This document shows, piece after piece, positions 26,954 to 35,831 of a stretch of DNA of 64,000 nucleotides. The notes under the pieces are model-generated. The model was not told where the DNA came from. It worked only from the letters and a program-made list of their open reading frames with translations, and ran no database searches. A program made the position numbers and the translations under genes. How positions within the stretch are numbered: position 1 is the first letter of the stretch; every line of letters starts with the position of its first letter. This DNA is from JABJGO01 sp963921245. Its GTDB lineage: Bacteria; Pseudomonadota; Alphaproteobacteria; Rhodospirillales; Casp-alpha2. The stretch is from positions 1,426,001 through 1,490,000 of the forward strand of contig CAWUEY030000001.1 in the NCBI GenBank assembly GCA_963921245.4. Reading direction: 5' to 3'.

Positions 26954-28432
26954 ATGCCATTGAGCGAAATGCCAAATCTGGTTCCCGCCATGCCCGAGAT
27001 TTTCCTCAGCATCATGATCATGGCGTTGTTGATGCTTGGCGTGTTCCTGAAAACGGACACGCCGGAAGGGGCGATCAGTACATCGCGCAAAGTCTCAAAC
27101 CTGAGTATCCTGACACTCATATTGGCAGGTATTCTGGTTCTGGCGGTCTCCGGCGGGACTATTCAGACGTTCAACGGTCTCTTCATCACCGATCCTTTTG
27201 CCGTATTTGTCAAAATCCTTATTCTCATCGGTGCGGCTCTCACTCTGCTGATTTCGCGTAGCTACCTGGAAATGCACGATATGGGACGCTTTGAGTATGG
27301 CGTTCTCTGTGTTTTTGCCACACTTGGTATGCTGATGATGGTTTCGGCAAACGACCTCATTTCGCTCTATATCGGATTAGAAATGCAAAGTCTGTCGCTC
27401 TATGTTGTCGCAGCCTTCCGCAGGGACGATCAGCGCTCAACCGAGTCCGGCTTGAAATACTTTGTTCTCGGTGCCCTGGCATCCGGGATGCTGCTATATG
27501 GCAGTTCTATGATTTACGGTTTCACCGGCACGACCAATTTCTCTGTTCTGGCAGATATGTTCTCCCAGAACCCGGATGGTACGCCTTCTTTGGGGATCGT
27601 TGTCGGGATCGTCTTTATCATCGCCGGACTGGCCTTCAAGGTATCCGCCGTGCCGTTCCACATGTGGACTCCTGATGTTTATGAGGGTGCGCCAACACCG
27701 GTAACCGCGTTCTTTGCCGTGGCCCCCAAAATTGCCGGACTGGCGCTGTTCCTGCGGGTCATGACCGGGCCCTTTGGAAACCTGGAAAGCCAGTGGCAGC
27801 AGATCATTGTACTTATCTCAATTGCCTCGATGGTTCTTGGCGCCTTCGCCGCTGTGAACCAGAAGAACATCAAACGTCTGATGGCCTACAGTTCCATCGG
27901 TCATGTGGGTTATGCCCTTATTGGCCTTGCCGTGGGGACGCAAACCGGGGTTCATGGCGTGATGGTATACTTGGGTATTTACCTGGTCATGAACGTCGGC
28001 ACTTTTGCCTGTATCTTGTGTATGCGGCGCGGCGAGCGGATGGTTGAGAACATTTCTGATCTTGCCGGATTGTCAAAAAGCCAGCCCATGCTGGCTATGG
28101 CGCTAACGATACTGATGTTCTCCATGGCTGGCATTCCACCACTTGCCGGTTTTTTCGGCAAATTTTATATCTTTATCGCGGCCATTGATGCCGGTTTGAT
28201 CACTCTTGCGATCATTGGTGTACTGTCCAGTGTTGTCGGCGCGTTCTATTACCTTCGGATAATCAAAGTCATGTACTTCGATGAAACAGGTGATCCTTTT
28301 GACAAGCCGGTTCCAGGGTCTATCGGTGGCGTTATCGGGGTGAGCGCCGCCCTCATGGTTGTATTCATCCTCTACCCTGATCCGTTACTGGACTCCGCCA
28401 CCACGGCTGCCGCGTCGCTGTTTGCGCGATGA
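26954..28432 (+). CDS. nuoN: NADH-quinone oxidoreductase subunit N
   Basis: Third antiporter-like subunit. 492 residues with fourteen predicted helices. The central HMWTPDVYEGAPTPVTAFFA and the LMAYSSIGHVGYAL helix mark it as NuoN. The start is a judgement: ATG at 26954 has a GGAG about 14 bp upstream, and a second Met (residue 6) or third (residue 12) is also possible. Its stop overlaps the birA start by 4 bp. Confidence 0.95.
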   Translation: MPLSEMPNLVPAMPEIFLSIMIMALLMLGVFLKTDTPEGAISTSRKVSNLSILTLILAGILVLAVSGGTIQTFNGLFITDPFAVFVKILILIGAALTLLISRSYLEMHDMGRFEYGVLCVFATLGMLMMVSANDLISLYIGLEMQSLSLYVVAAFRRDDQRSTESGLKYFVLGALASGMLLYGSSMIYGFTGTTNFSVLADMFSQNPDGTPSLGIVVGIVFIIAGLAFKVSAVPFHMWTPDVYEGAPTPVTAFFAVAPKIAGLALFLRVMTGPFGNLESQWQQIIVLISIASMVLGAFAAVNQKNIKRLMAYSSIGHVGYALIGLAVGTQTGVHGVMVYLGIYLVMNVGTFACILCMRRGERMVENISDLAGLSKSQPMLAMALTILMFSMAGIPPLAGFFGKFYIFIAAIDAGLITLAIIGVLSSVVGAFYYLRIIKVMYFDETGDPFDKPVPGSIGGVIGVSAALMVVFILYPDPLLDSATTAAASLFAR

Positions 28433-29205
28433 CAGCAAAAAAATCGATTGATTTCCCCGGTTTTTCCGTCGAATTTCTGGAAACTGTAGACAGTACGAAC
28501 GCAGAAGCAACGCGTCGAGTGTCTTCGGGACTCGCGACCCCGAACAAGTCCGTTATCATTGCTGAAAAACAGACAGCTGGTCGAGGGCGGCGTGAGCGGG
28601 AATGGTTTTCTCCCGTTGGAAATCTCTACTGTTCGCTGATTCTGCAGCCACCCCGGGATATGTCGGAATGGGCGCAGGTCAGTTTTGTGGCAGCCCTGGC
28701 CATACACGGTCTTCTTTCTGAATTTTGCGGAACCGACCAGACGATCAATACGAAGTGGCCCAATGACGTTCTCATAAATCAGAAAAAAGTATCGGGTATT
28801 CTGCTCGAAACAGAGACCTCGCCATCAGAACCTTCACCACGCTTGATTGTCGGTATGGGAATCAATATCGCGCATCATCCCGAAAACACCCAAACACCGG
28901 CGGTTTCACTGAATGCCCTTGGATACAACTCTCTCAACATCGAGGATGTAACCCGCCGCCTTCTCAATCATTTTGATGGTTGGTACGATACATGGCTTGC
29001 GACAGGATTCAGGGGGCTCAAGGCCCCGTGGCTCGAGAGGACAATCGGGATTGGGAAACCCATTGTCGTTCGGCTGGAAAAGCTGGAAATTTCGGGTATC
29101 TTTGCCGGCATTAACGACGAAGGTGCGCTTTGCCTAGATGACCACGGCGAAACACGTTTTGTCGCGGCGGGTGATGTATTTTTTCCAGATATGAGAGAGA
29201 CATAG
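28429..29205 (+). CDS. birA: Biotin--[acetyl-CoA-carboxylase] ligase
   Basis: Attaches biotin to the carboxylase carrier protein. 258 residues with no N-terminal helix-turn-helix, so this is a class I enzyme that cannot repress the biotin operon. The biotinyl-AMP loop GRGRREREWFSP and the lysine helix TKWPNDVLI with KVSGILLE are intact. Translationally coupled to nuoN, as in other Rhodospirillales. Confidence 0.94.
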   Translation: MTAKKSIDFPGFSVEFLETVDSTNAEATRRVSSGLATPNKSVIIAEKQTAGRGRREREWFSPVGNLYCSLILQPPRDMSEWAQVSFVAALAIHGLLSEFCGTDQTINTKWPNDVLINQKKVSGILLETETSPSEPSPRLIVGMGINIAHHPENTQTPAVSLNALGYNSLNIEDVTRRLLNHFDGWYDTWLATGFRGLKAPWLERTIGIGKPIVVRLEKLEISGIFAGINDEGALCLDDHGETRFVAAGDVFFPDMRET

Positions 29206-29211
29206 ATTCAG

Positions 29212-29994
29212 ATGCTGCTTGCAATCAACGCCAACAATACCAACGTCAAGTTTGCCGTGGCGGATGAACAGGGCCTTGTCGCGCAGTGGCGTATTTCCAG
29301 TGATTCAGGCCGCACTGCTGATGAGTACGCTGTGTGGCTTACACAACTCATGGCGTTGAAAAACATTAAACCTGAAGATATCTCTGAATCGATTATCGCT
29401 ATGGTGGTTCCTCAGGCCCTTTATGAACTGAAAGTTCTCTGCCGACACTACTTTAGCTGCGAGCCGCGTGTGATCGGTGACGGACAAATCGATCTTGGCA
29501 TTCGGGCGCTAATCGAACGACCGGAAGAAGCGGGGGCCGACCGGCTGGTCAATGCCGTCGCAGGTCACGCGTTGTTTGGCGGACCTCTCGTTATCGTTGA
29601 TTTTGGAACGGGAACCACGTTTGATGTGGTTGATGATTGTGGAAACTACGTTGGTGGTATTATTGCGCCGGGGGTTAATCTGAGCGTTGAAGCCTTGTGT
29701 GTGGCCGCCGCCAAATTACCGAGAATAGCCGTCGAGAAACCCGATAAAGTCGTTGGCAAAACAACCGTTGAAGCCATGAAATCAGGCGTTTTCTGGGGAT
29801 ACGTGGGGTTGATCGAAGGGCTGGTTCAGCGAATCAAACAGGCGCAGCAACGTCCCGACATGGCGGTGATTGCCACCGGCGGACTCTCGCCCCTGTTCAC
29901 AGGCGCAACAAATGTTTTCGACCATCTGGAGCCTGACCTGACCGTCAAGGGGCTCATCGAAATCAATACCAGAAACCAGAAGCCTGGGGCCTGA
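29212..29994 (+). CDS. coaX: Type III pantothenate kinase
   Basis: First step of CoA synthesis, insensitive to CoA feedback. 260 residues in the ASKHA fold: N-terminal phosphate loop AINANNTNVKFAV, central DFGTGTTFDVV and GGIIAPGVNLS, and a third motif ATGGLSPLF. Starts 6 bp after birA. Confidence 0.95.
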   Translation: MLLAINANNTNVKFAVADEQGLVAQWRISSDSGRTADEYAVWLTQLMALKNIKPEDISESIIAMVVPQALYELKVLCRHYFSCEPRVIGDGQIDLGIRALIERPEEAGADRLVNAVAGHALFGGPLVIVDFGTGTTFDVVDDCGNYVGGIIAPGVNLSVEALCVAAAKLPRIAVEKPDKVVGKTTVEAMKSGVFWGYVGLIEGLVQRIKQAQQRPDMAVIATGGLSPLFTGATNVFDHLEPDLTVKGLIEINTRNQKPGA

Positions 29995-29999
29995 GCCCA

Positions 30000-31667
30000 G
30001 TGACATCATCAAACACCGATCAGCTCTTGTTTCTCCCCCTTGGTGGTGCCGGGGAAATTGGTATGAACCTCAATCTTTACGGTTACGGACAGCCTGAGCA
30101 CGCACAGTGGATCATGATTGATCTGGGTGTCACTTTTTCAGACCCAACCTATCCCGGTGTGGATGTAATGATGCCGGACCCGGCATTCATTGAGGAGCAT
30201 GTCGACGATCTGTGCGGCATTGTGCTTACACACGCTCATGAAGATCACCTGGGTGCCGTACAGCACCTATGGCCCCGGTTACGTTGCCCGGTTTACGTAA
30301 CGCCTTTCGCCGCATCAGTGTTAAATCGAAAACTGCAAGAGGTGGACTGGGCAGATGACGTTCCCATTCACGTACAACCCCTGGGCTCCAGGTTTGCGCT
30401 GGGGCCTTTCGATCTGGAATTGATCACGCTAACCCACTCAATCCCGGAGCCCAACGCCATCGCCATCAAAACGCCCAAGGGAACGGTGTTACACACGGGC
30501 GATTGGAAGTTTGATCCGGATCCGGTTGTTGGCAGTTCTGCTGACTCCGAACGGCTAAAACAAATAGGGGATCAGGGCATTCTGGCCATGATCTGCGATT
30601 CAACAAATGTGTTTGCGCCGGGGGATTCCGGTTCGGAAGGAGACCTGCAAGACTCACTAGAACGCGTGATCGCGGGTTGCACAGGGCGGGTCGCGGTCGG
30701 TTGTTTTGCCTCTAACGTAGCGAGAATTCAGACGATCTGGAACGCTGCCGGGGCCAATGACCGTGATGTGGTACTGGTTGGCCGATCTCTCTATCGCATG
30801 GTGGAATCGGCCAAGGAAACTGGATATCTGCCCGAAAAAATGACTTTCGTCTCAGAGAGTGACGCCGGGTTTCTACCCCGTGATAAGTGCCTTTACATCT
30901 GTACGGGATCTCAAGGCGAGCCGAGAGCGGCGCTATGGCGTATTGCGTGCGACGATCACCCAAAAGTCGGTTTGGACGATGGTGATACGGTGGTTTTTTC
31001 TTCACGCGTGATTCCCGGCAATGAGGTGTCCATATCCCGACTACAGAACCGGCTGGCCGCGCGAAACATCAATGTTATTACCTGGCAGGATGCGTTCGTC
31101 CATGTTTCCGGCCATCCCGCTCGAGACGAACTGATTGAAATGTACCAACTGGCCCGCCCACAGGTTGCCGTTCCCGTGCACGGTGAAATCCGCCATATGA
31201 TTGCCCATGCGAACCTGGCGCGTGACTGTCAGGTTCCTCAGGCCTGTGTCGTCGAAAACGGTACCATGCTGTCACTCGATGCGACTGAAACCCGCGTCGT
31301 GGACCAGGTTCCATCAGGCCGACTGGCGCTTGAGGGAAACCGACTGGTTCCGCTGGACGGCAGTCTGCTCAGCAGCCGAAAACGTACCCTTTATCAGGGC
31401 TTTGTCGTCGCCACGGTCGTCTTCGACAGGGACGGAAACTTGAGCGAGATTCCAAGAATTGCCTCAACCGGCGTCTTTGAAGTGGGTGAATACGATCTTG
31501 AAAGAGCCGTGCTGGATACGGTTGAGGAGTGTATTGACAGGATGTCTGAAAAAATCCGATATGATGACGTTCAGGCGGCGGAAACCATTCGCCTTGCCCT
31601 GAGACGGTTTTTTCAATCCAATCTTGGAAAAAAACCGACGACAACCGTCCATCTGGTCAGACCTTAG
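30000..31667 (+). CDS. rnj: Ribonuclease J
   Basis: Metallo-beta-lactamase/beta-CASP RNase with 5'-exonuclease and endonuclease activity in RNA maturation and decay. 555 residues. The zinc motif H78-x-H80-x-D82-H83 is in THAHEDHLGA. Further conserved pieces are HTGDWKFDP, CDSTN, the SRVIPGNE segment and a C-terminal HVSGHPARDE with VPVHGE. The start is GTG at 30000, 5 bp after coaX. Place and sequence fit alphaproteobacterial RNase J, which coexists with RNase E. Confidence 0.95.
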   Translation: MTSSNTDQLLFLPLGGAGEIGMNLNLYGYGQPEHAQWIMIDLGVTFSDPTYPGVDVMMPDPAFIEEHVDDLCGIVLTHAHEDHLGAVQHLWPRLRCPVYVTPFAASVLNRKLQEVDWADDVPIHVQPLGSRFALGPFDLELITLTHSIPEPNAIAIKTPKGTVLHTGDWKFDPDPVVGSSADSERLKQIGDQGILAMICDSTNVFAPGDSGSEGDLQDSLERVIAGCTGRVAVGCFASNVARIQTIWNAAGANDRDVVLVGRSLYRMVESAKETGYLPEKMTFVSESDAGFLPRDKCLYICTGSQGEPRAALWRIACDDHPKVGLDDGDTVVFSSRVIPGNEVSISRLQNRLAARNINVITWQDAFVHVSGHPARDELIEMYQLARPQVAVPVHGEIRHMIAHANLARDCQVPQACVVENGTMLSLDATETRVVDQVPSGRLALEGNRLVPLDGSLLSSRKRTLYQGFVVATVVFDRDGNLSEIPRIASTGVFEVGEYDLERAVLDTVEECIDRMSEKIRYDDVQAAETIRLALRRFFQSNLGKKPTTTVHLVRP

Positions 31668-31695
31668 TGGTCTGGATAGCTTGAAGGAAACAGAC

Positions 31696-32100
31696 ATGAT
31701 CGGACAACTGAACCACGTAGCTATTGCTGTTCCCGACCTGGAAGAAGCGGTGAAAACCTACCGGGACACGCTGGGGGGAACCGTTTCAGAGCCTGTCGAT
31801 GAGCCGGACCACGGTGTAACCGTTGTATTTGTGGAGCTGCCCAACACCAAAATCGAGCTTCTCTATCCCCTCGGCGAAAACTCTCCAATCCGGGGGTTCT
31901 TAGACAAAAACCCTGGTGGCGGCATGCATCACGTCTGTTACGAAGTGGATGATATTATGGCTGCCCGTGACCAATTGGTTTCCAGCGGCGCCCGGGTATT
32001 GGGGAATGGTGAACCCAAAATCGGCGCGCATGGCAAGCCAGTCCTGTTTATCCATCCAAAGGACATGATTGGCACGCTGGTCGAGCTTGAACAGGTCTGA
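31696..32100 (+). CDS. mce: Methylmalonyl-CoA epimerase
   Basis: Interconverts D- and L-methylmalonyl-CoA in the propionyl-CoA route to succinyl-CoA. 134 residues, vicinal-oxygen-chelate fold. The first metal His is in LNHVAIAVPDLEEA and another in GGGMHHVCYEVDDI, with a Glu near the end in GTLVELEQ. ATG at 31696 has an AAGGAAA site; the open frame from 31624 overlaps rnj. Confidence 0.93.
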   Translation: MIGQLNHVAIAVPDLEEAVKTYRDTLGGTVSEPVDEPDHGVTVVFVELPNTKIELLYPLGENSPIRGFLDKNPGGGMHHVCYEVDDIMAARDQLVSSGARVLGNGEPKIGAHGKPVLFIHPKDMIGTLVELEQV

Positions 32101-32102
32101 CG

Positions 32103-32348
32103 ATGTCAACAACAGGTTCTATCGCAATCTATGTTATCATCTGGTGGCTGGTCCTGTTTGTGGTTTTACCCCTGGGTGCAAAACAAAAAATTGACCCGGC
32201 TGATGTTGCAGAAGGCCAGGACCCGGGTGCGCCGGCAAAACCAATGATGGCGATGAAGGTTTTACTAACCACCGCAATCTCCATGGTTGTCTTTGCCATT
32301 TTCTATTTCGCTTATACAAGCGGATGGATTTCCCTGAGACCGGAGTAG
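32103..32348 (+). CDS. DUF1467 family small membrane protein
   Basis: 81 residues with two transmembrane helices (about 8-27 and 52-73) joined by a polar, Asp/Pro-rich loop with ADVAEGQDPGAPA. Sequence and place directly after mce match the DUF1467 family, conserved in alphaproteobacteria with unknown function. It starts 2 bp after the mce stop and is probably cotranscribed. Confidence 0.85.
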   Translation: MSTTGSIAIYVIIWWLVLFVVLPLGAKQKIDPADVAEGQDPGAPAKPMMAMKVLLTTAISMVVFAIFYFAYTSGWISLRPE

Positions 32349-32353
32349 GGGAT

Positions 32354-32905
32354 GTGAGCAGCTATTGCGAGTCTGCTCCCACGCAGCCGGTTCATCAGTA
32401 CTATCACGACCATGAATACGGGTTTCCAGTCGATAGGGATGATGTCCTGTTCGAACGATTTGCGTTGGAAATCTTTCAGGCGGGTTTATCCTGGGAAATT
32501 GTGTTGAAGAAGCGAGCGGAAACCTTCAAGGCTTTTAATAGGTTCCGCGTTTCACGAGTTGCCAGCTATGGCGACGACGATGTAGAGCGTTTGCTCGGAA
32601 ACGCAGGCATTATTCGAAACCGCCTCAAGATACGAGCCATCATTCACAATGCCCGGGTCATTCAATCCTGGGGTAAAAACGGCTTTAAAACCTGGCTGGA
32701 TGCCAATCACGCCATGAACCGGGGTGACTGGACCAGGCTTTTCAAAAATACCTTCAAGTTCACTGGTGGAGAGATCGTCAACGAACTCCTGATGAGCACG
32801 GGGTATCTTCCCGGTGCCCATGAAGAAACCTGCCCGATCTATACCAAAATCGCAGACCTGAACCCGCCCTGGATGCAGGTCCCGCCGTCGGTATTTGATC
32901 AGTAG
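32354..32905 (+). CDS. tag: DNA-3-methyladenine glycosylase I
   Basis: Excises 3-methyladenine from alkylated DNA. 183 residues from the GTG at 32354, which follows an AGGGG site right at the DUF1467 stop. The zinc site of the Tag family is complete: C5 and H18 at the N-terminus (C-x12-H as in E. coli) and H156-x3-C160 near the C-terminus. Conserved blocks FAGLSWE-like (FQAGLSWEIVL), GIIRNRLKI and NAR follow. The alternative ATG at 32324 would overlap the DUF1467 gene and add unconserved residues. Confidence 0.92.
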   Translation: MSSYCESAPTQPVHQYYHDHEYGFPVDRDDVLFERFALEIFQAGLSWEIVLKKRAETFKAFNRFRVSRVASYGDDDVERLLGNAGIIRNRLKIRAIIHNARVIQSWGKNGFKTWLDANHAMNRGDWTRLFKNTFKFTGGEIVNELLMSTGYLPGAHEETCPIYTKIADLNPPWMQVPPSVFDQ

Positions 32906-32926
32906 AGGAGGAGAGGAGGAGAATGA

Positions 32927-34240
32927 CTACTTCCGTTTGTGAAGTGGCACAAACGCGCGCTCTGGCCGACCCGTATACAACTGTCGGGGCCGCCCGATTT
33001 TCTGGGAAGGATCCTCAATCATCTCATTCCACTGGGCAACCCAGCCAACCGTTCTGGCAACGGCAAACAGCACTGTAAACATGTTGGTCGGGATGCCGAT
33101 GGCCCGAAAAATGATACCAGAGTAGAAATCCACGTTCGGGTAGAGTTTCTTCTCGATAAAGTACTCGTCTTCCAGCGCGATCCGCTCAAGTTCCATCGCA
33201 ATATCCAGAAGCGGTTCGTCACGCACGCCCAGTGCGTCCAGAACCTCATGGCAAGTCCGCCGCATCACCTTCGCCCGGGGGTCAAAGTTCTTATAGACAC
33301 GGTGTCCAAACCCCATCAGTCGGAAAGGATCGTTCTTGTCCTTTGCTTTTTTTATGAATTCGGGAATACGCTCGGCGGAACCGATTTCCTCGAGCATATT
33401 GAGCACGGCCTCATTCGCCCCGCCATGCGCCGGACCCCACAAGGACGCAATACCGGCAGAAATACAGGCAAACGGATTGGCACCGGATGATCCCGCCAAG
33501 CGAACAGTCGAGGTCGAGGCATTTTGCTCATGATCGGCATGAAGGATCAGAATTCTGTCCATGGCCCGCGCAACGACCGGGTCAACGCGATAGGTCTCAC
33601 ACGGTGTTGCAAACAGCGTATAGAGGAAATTTTCCGCGTATCGCAGATCGTTCCGCGGATACATGAAAGGCTGGCCGATGTGGAACTTATAGGCCATTGC
33701 CGCAATTGTCGGCATTTTGGCGATCAAGCGGTAGGACGCAACCATCCGGTGTTTCGGGTCCGTGATATCGGTGCTGTCGTGATAGAACGCTGATAAGGCA
33801 CCAACAACGCCACACATAACCGCCATTGGATGTGCATCCCGACGGAATCCGCGGTAAAAATAGTTGATCTGCTCGTGGATCATGGTGTGATAGGTGATGT
33901 CGCGTTCGAACTTCTGCTTCTGTTCCGGGGTTGGCAACTCGCCGTAAAGCAGCAGATAGGATGTTTCCATATGATCGGATTGCTCGGCCAGGGCATCAAT
34001 GGGATAGCCACGATACAGCAGAACACCATTGTCTCCATCAATGTAGGTGATCCTGGATTCACAACTGCCCGTCGAGGTGAAGCCGGGATCATAGGTAAAA
34101 CAGTCCGTTTCGCCATAAAGGGTGCGAACATCAATTACATCGGGGCCGGTCGTGCCGCCAAGAACGGGAAGCTCATAGGATTTTCCGGACCGGTTGTCGG
34201 TCAGGGTGAATGTGTTTTTGTTATCCCTGTTATCACTCAT
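32927..34240 (-). CDS. gltA: Citrate synthase
   Basis: Condenses oxaloacetate and acetyl-CoA at TCA-cycle entry. 437 residues, the type II (hexameric, NADH-sensitive) length. Active-site blocks are GPAHGGANEAVL, MGFGHRVYKNFDPRA and an Asp in NVDFYSGI. An AAGGAGG site precedes the ATG. It follows gltX on the same strand after about 34 bp. Its 3' end converges on tag with only 21 bp between the genes. Confidence 0.97.
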   Translation of the reverse strand: MSDNRDNKNTFTLTDNRSGKSYELPVLGGTTGPDVIDVRTLYGETDCFTYDPGFTSTGSCESRITYIDGDNGVLLYRGYPIDALAEQSDHMETSYLLLYGELPTPEQKQKFERDITYHTMIHEQINYFYRGFRRDAHPMAVMCGVVGALSAFYHDSTDITDPKHRMVASYRLIAKMPTIAAMAYKFHIGQPFMYPRNDLRYAENFLYTLFATPCETYRVDPVVARAMDRILILHADHEQNASTSTVRLAGSSGANPFACISAGIASLWGPAHGGANEAVLNMLEEIGSAERIPEFIKKAKDKNDPFRLMGFGHRVYKNFDPRAKVMRRTCHEVLDALGVRDEPLLDIAMELERIALEDEYFIEKKLYPNVDFYSGIIFRAIGIPTNMFTVLFAVARTVGWVAQWNEMIEDPSQKIGRPRQLYTGRPERAFVPLHKRK

Positions 34241-34274
34241 ATTCGCCGCCTCCTTGTGCGGTATCTCCGCCAGG

Positions 34275-35693
34275 TCAATTCAACCGGTCTTTTAGCACGT
34301 CGTTTATCCGGGCAAGCGTTTCTTCCTTGCCGAGGACCATCATAACATCAAAAACGGGGGGGGATACAGTAGAGCCGGTCAAGGCCGCTCGCAACGGTTG
34401 GGCAATTGCGCCCAGCTTGAACGCACCATCAGATGCTTCCACGTAGGATCGGACATGACCTTCCAGTTGTTCAGCGGTCCAGCTCGTCAACCCTTCAAAA
34501 TGACCGGCCAAAATCCTCAGGTGTTTTACGGCATCTTCGCTCAACAGATCTTTCGCTTTTTCTGTAAAGTCCAGGGGAACGGCAGCGAATAAAAACATTG
34601 AAGAGTCAGTAAGTTCATTGGCATTCTTCGCGCGCTTTTTTAATTCAGGCATGGCAGACAACAGGAGCGACTTCTGGGTTTCGTCGAGGCCGCCATGACC
34701 CCGTTCCCTCAGCACAGAAACAACCGTCTGCACCAATGAAGTATCCTCACCATGGCGAATGTAATGACCATTCAGACTGGTCAGTTTCGCCATATCGAAA
34801 CGGGAAGCGGCACGCCCCACGCTTTCAAGAGAAAACCACTCTATCGCCTGCTCGGTGGAAATGATTTCATCGTCACCATGCCCCCATCCAAGCCTAAGCA
34901 GGTAGTTTCGCATGGCTTCCGGCAGAAATCCCCCTGTCCGGTACGCCTCAACACCTAAGGCACCATGACGTTTGGACAACTTTGCCCCGTCGGGACCATG
35001 AATGAGCGGAATATGGCCAAATTCCGGCACATGCCAATTCATGGCAGCGAAAATCTGATACTGACGAAAGGCATTGGTCAGGTGATCATCCCCCCGAATG
35101 ACATGCGTGACCCCCATATCATGGTCATCCACGACGACAGCCAGCATATACGTCGGCGTTCCGTCGCTTCGCAGCAGAACCATGTCGTCCAGAGTTTCAT
35201 TCGCAACGCGAACCTCACCCTGAACCAGATCATTGATAACAGTATCTCCCTCGAGTGGTGCCTTTATCCGCACGACGGGGGCTACGCCCTCCGGTGCTTG
35301 CGAAGGATCACGGTCCCGCCAGGTTCCGTCATAACGCCACGGCCGCCCTTCGGCTTTCGCAGCTTCCCGCATAGCCGTCAGTTCCTCTGGCGAACAATAG
35401 CAGTAATAGGCGTTTTCGCTATCGAGGAGGGCCTGAACCACTTCTTTGTGCCGCTCAACACGAGAAAACTGTGACAGGGCCTCACCATCCCAATCCAGCC
35501 CCAGCCATGCCATTCCGTCAAAGATTGCGTCTACGGCTTCCTGTGTCGATCGGGCACGGTCAGTATCTTCTATTCGCAGCAAAAACTTGCCGTTATGATG
35601 ACGGGCATACAACCAGTTGAATAAAGCAGTGCGGGCACCACCAATATGCAAAAATCCGGTCGGGGAGGGTGCGAATCTGGTTACAACAGTCAT
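34275..35693 (-). CDS. gltX: Glutamate--tRNA ligase
   Basis: Class I aminoacyl-tRNA synthetase that charges tRNA-Glu. 472 residues. The HIGH motif is in PSPTGFLHIGGARTAL and the KMSKS motif is GAKLSKRHG. ATG at 35693 starts MTVVTRFAPSPTG, exactly where the family begins; the upstream 18 codons of the open frame are unconserved. Divergent from comEC. Some alphaproteobacteria carry two gltX copies, so a tRNA-Gln mischarging role is possible but not testable here. Confidence 0.96.
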   Translation of the reverse strand: MTVVTRFAPSPTGFLHIGGARTALFNWLYARHHNGKFLLRIEDTDRARSTQEAVDAIFDGMAWLGLDWDGEALSQFSRVERHKEVVQALLDSENAYYCYCSPEELTAMREAAKAEGRPWRYDGTWRDRDPSQAPEGVAPVVRIKAPLEGDTVINDLVQGEVRVANETLDDMVLLRSDGTPTYMLAVVVDDHDMGVTHVIRGDDHLTNAFRQYQIFAAMNWHVPEFGHIPLIHGPDGAKLSKRHGALGVEAYRTGGFLPEAMRNYLLRLGWGHGDDEIISTEQAIEWFSLESVGRAASRFDMAKLTSLNGHYIRHGEDTSLVQTVVSVLRERGHGGLDETQKSLLLSAMPELKKRAKNANELTDSSMFLFAAVPLDFTEKAKDLLSEDAVKHLRILAGHFEGLTSWTAEQLEGHVRSYVEASDGAFKLGAIAQPLRAALTGSTVSPPVFDVMMVLGKEETLARINDVLKDRLN

Positions 35694-35831
35694 TGAATAT
35701 TCACTGAAACTGACACGACGAAAACGCGTTAAATCGCGGGATAACACCTATCACATATCACCGGGAATACCAGCCTGACTGTCTGTTTCACAAGGATTGA
35801 GCAAATTTCCAATTATTTGAAAACGCAGAAC

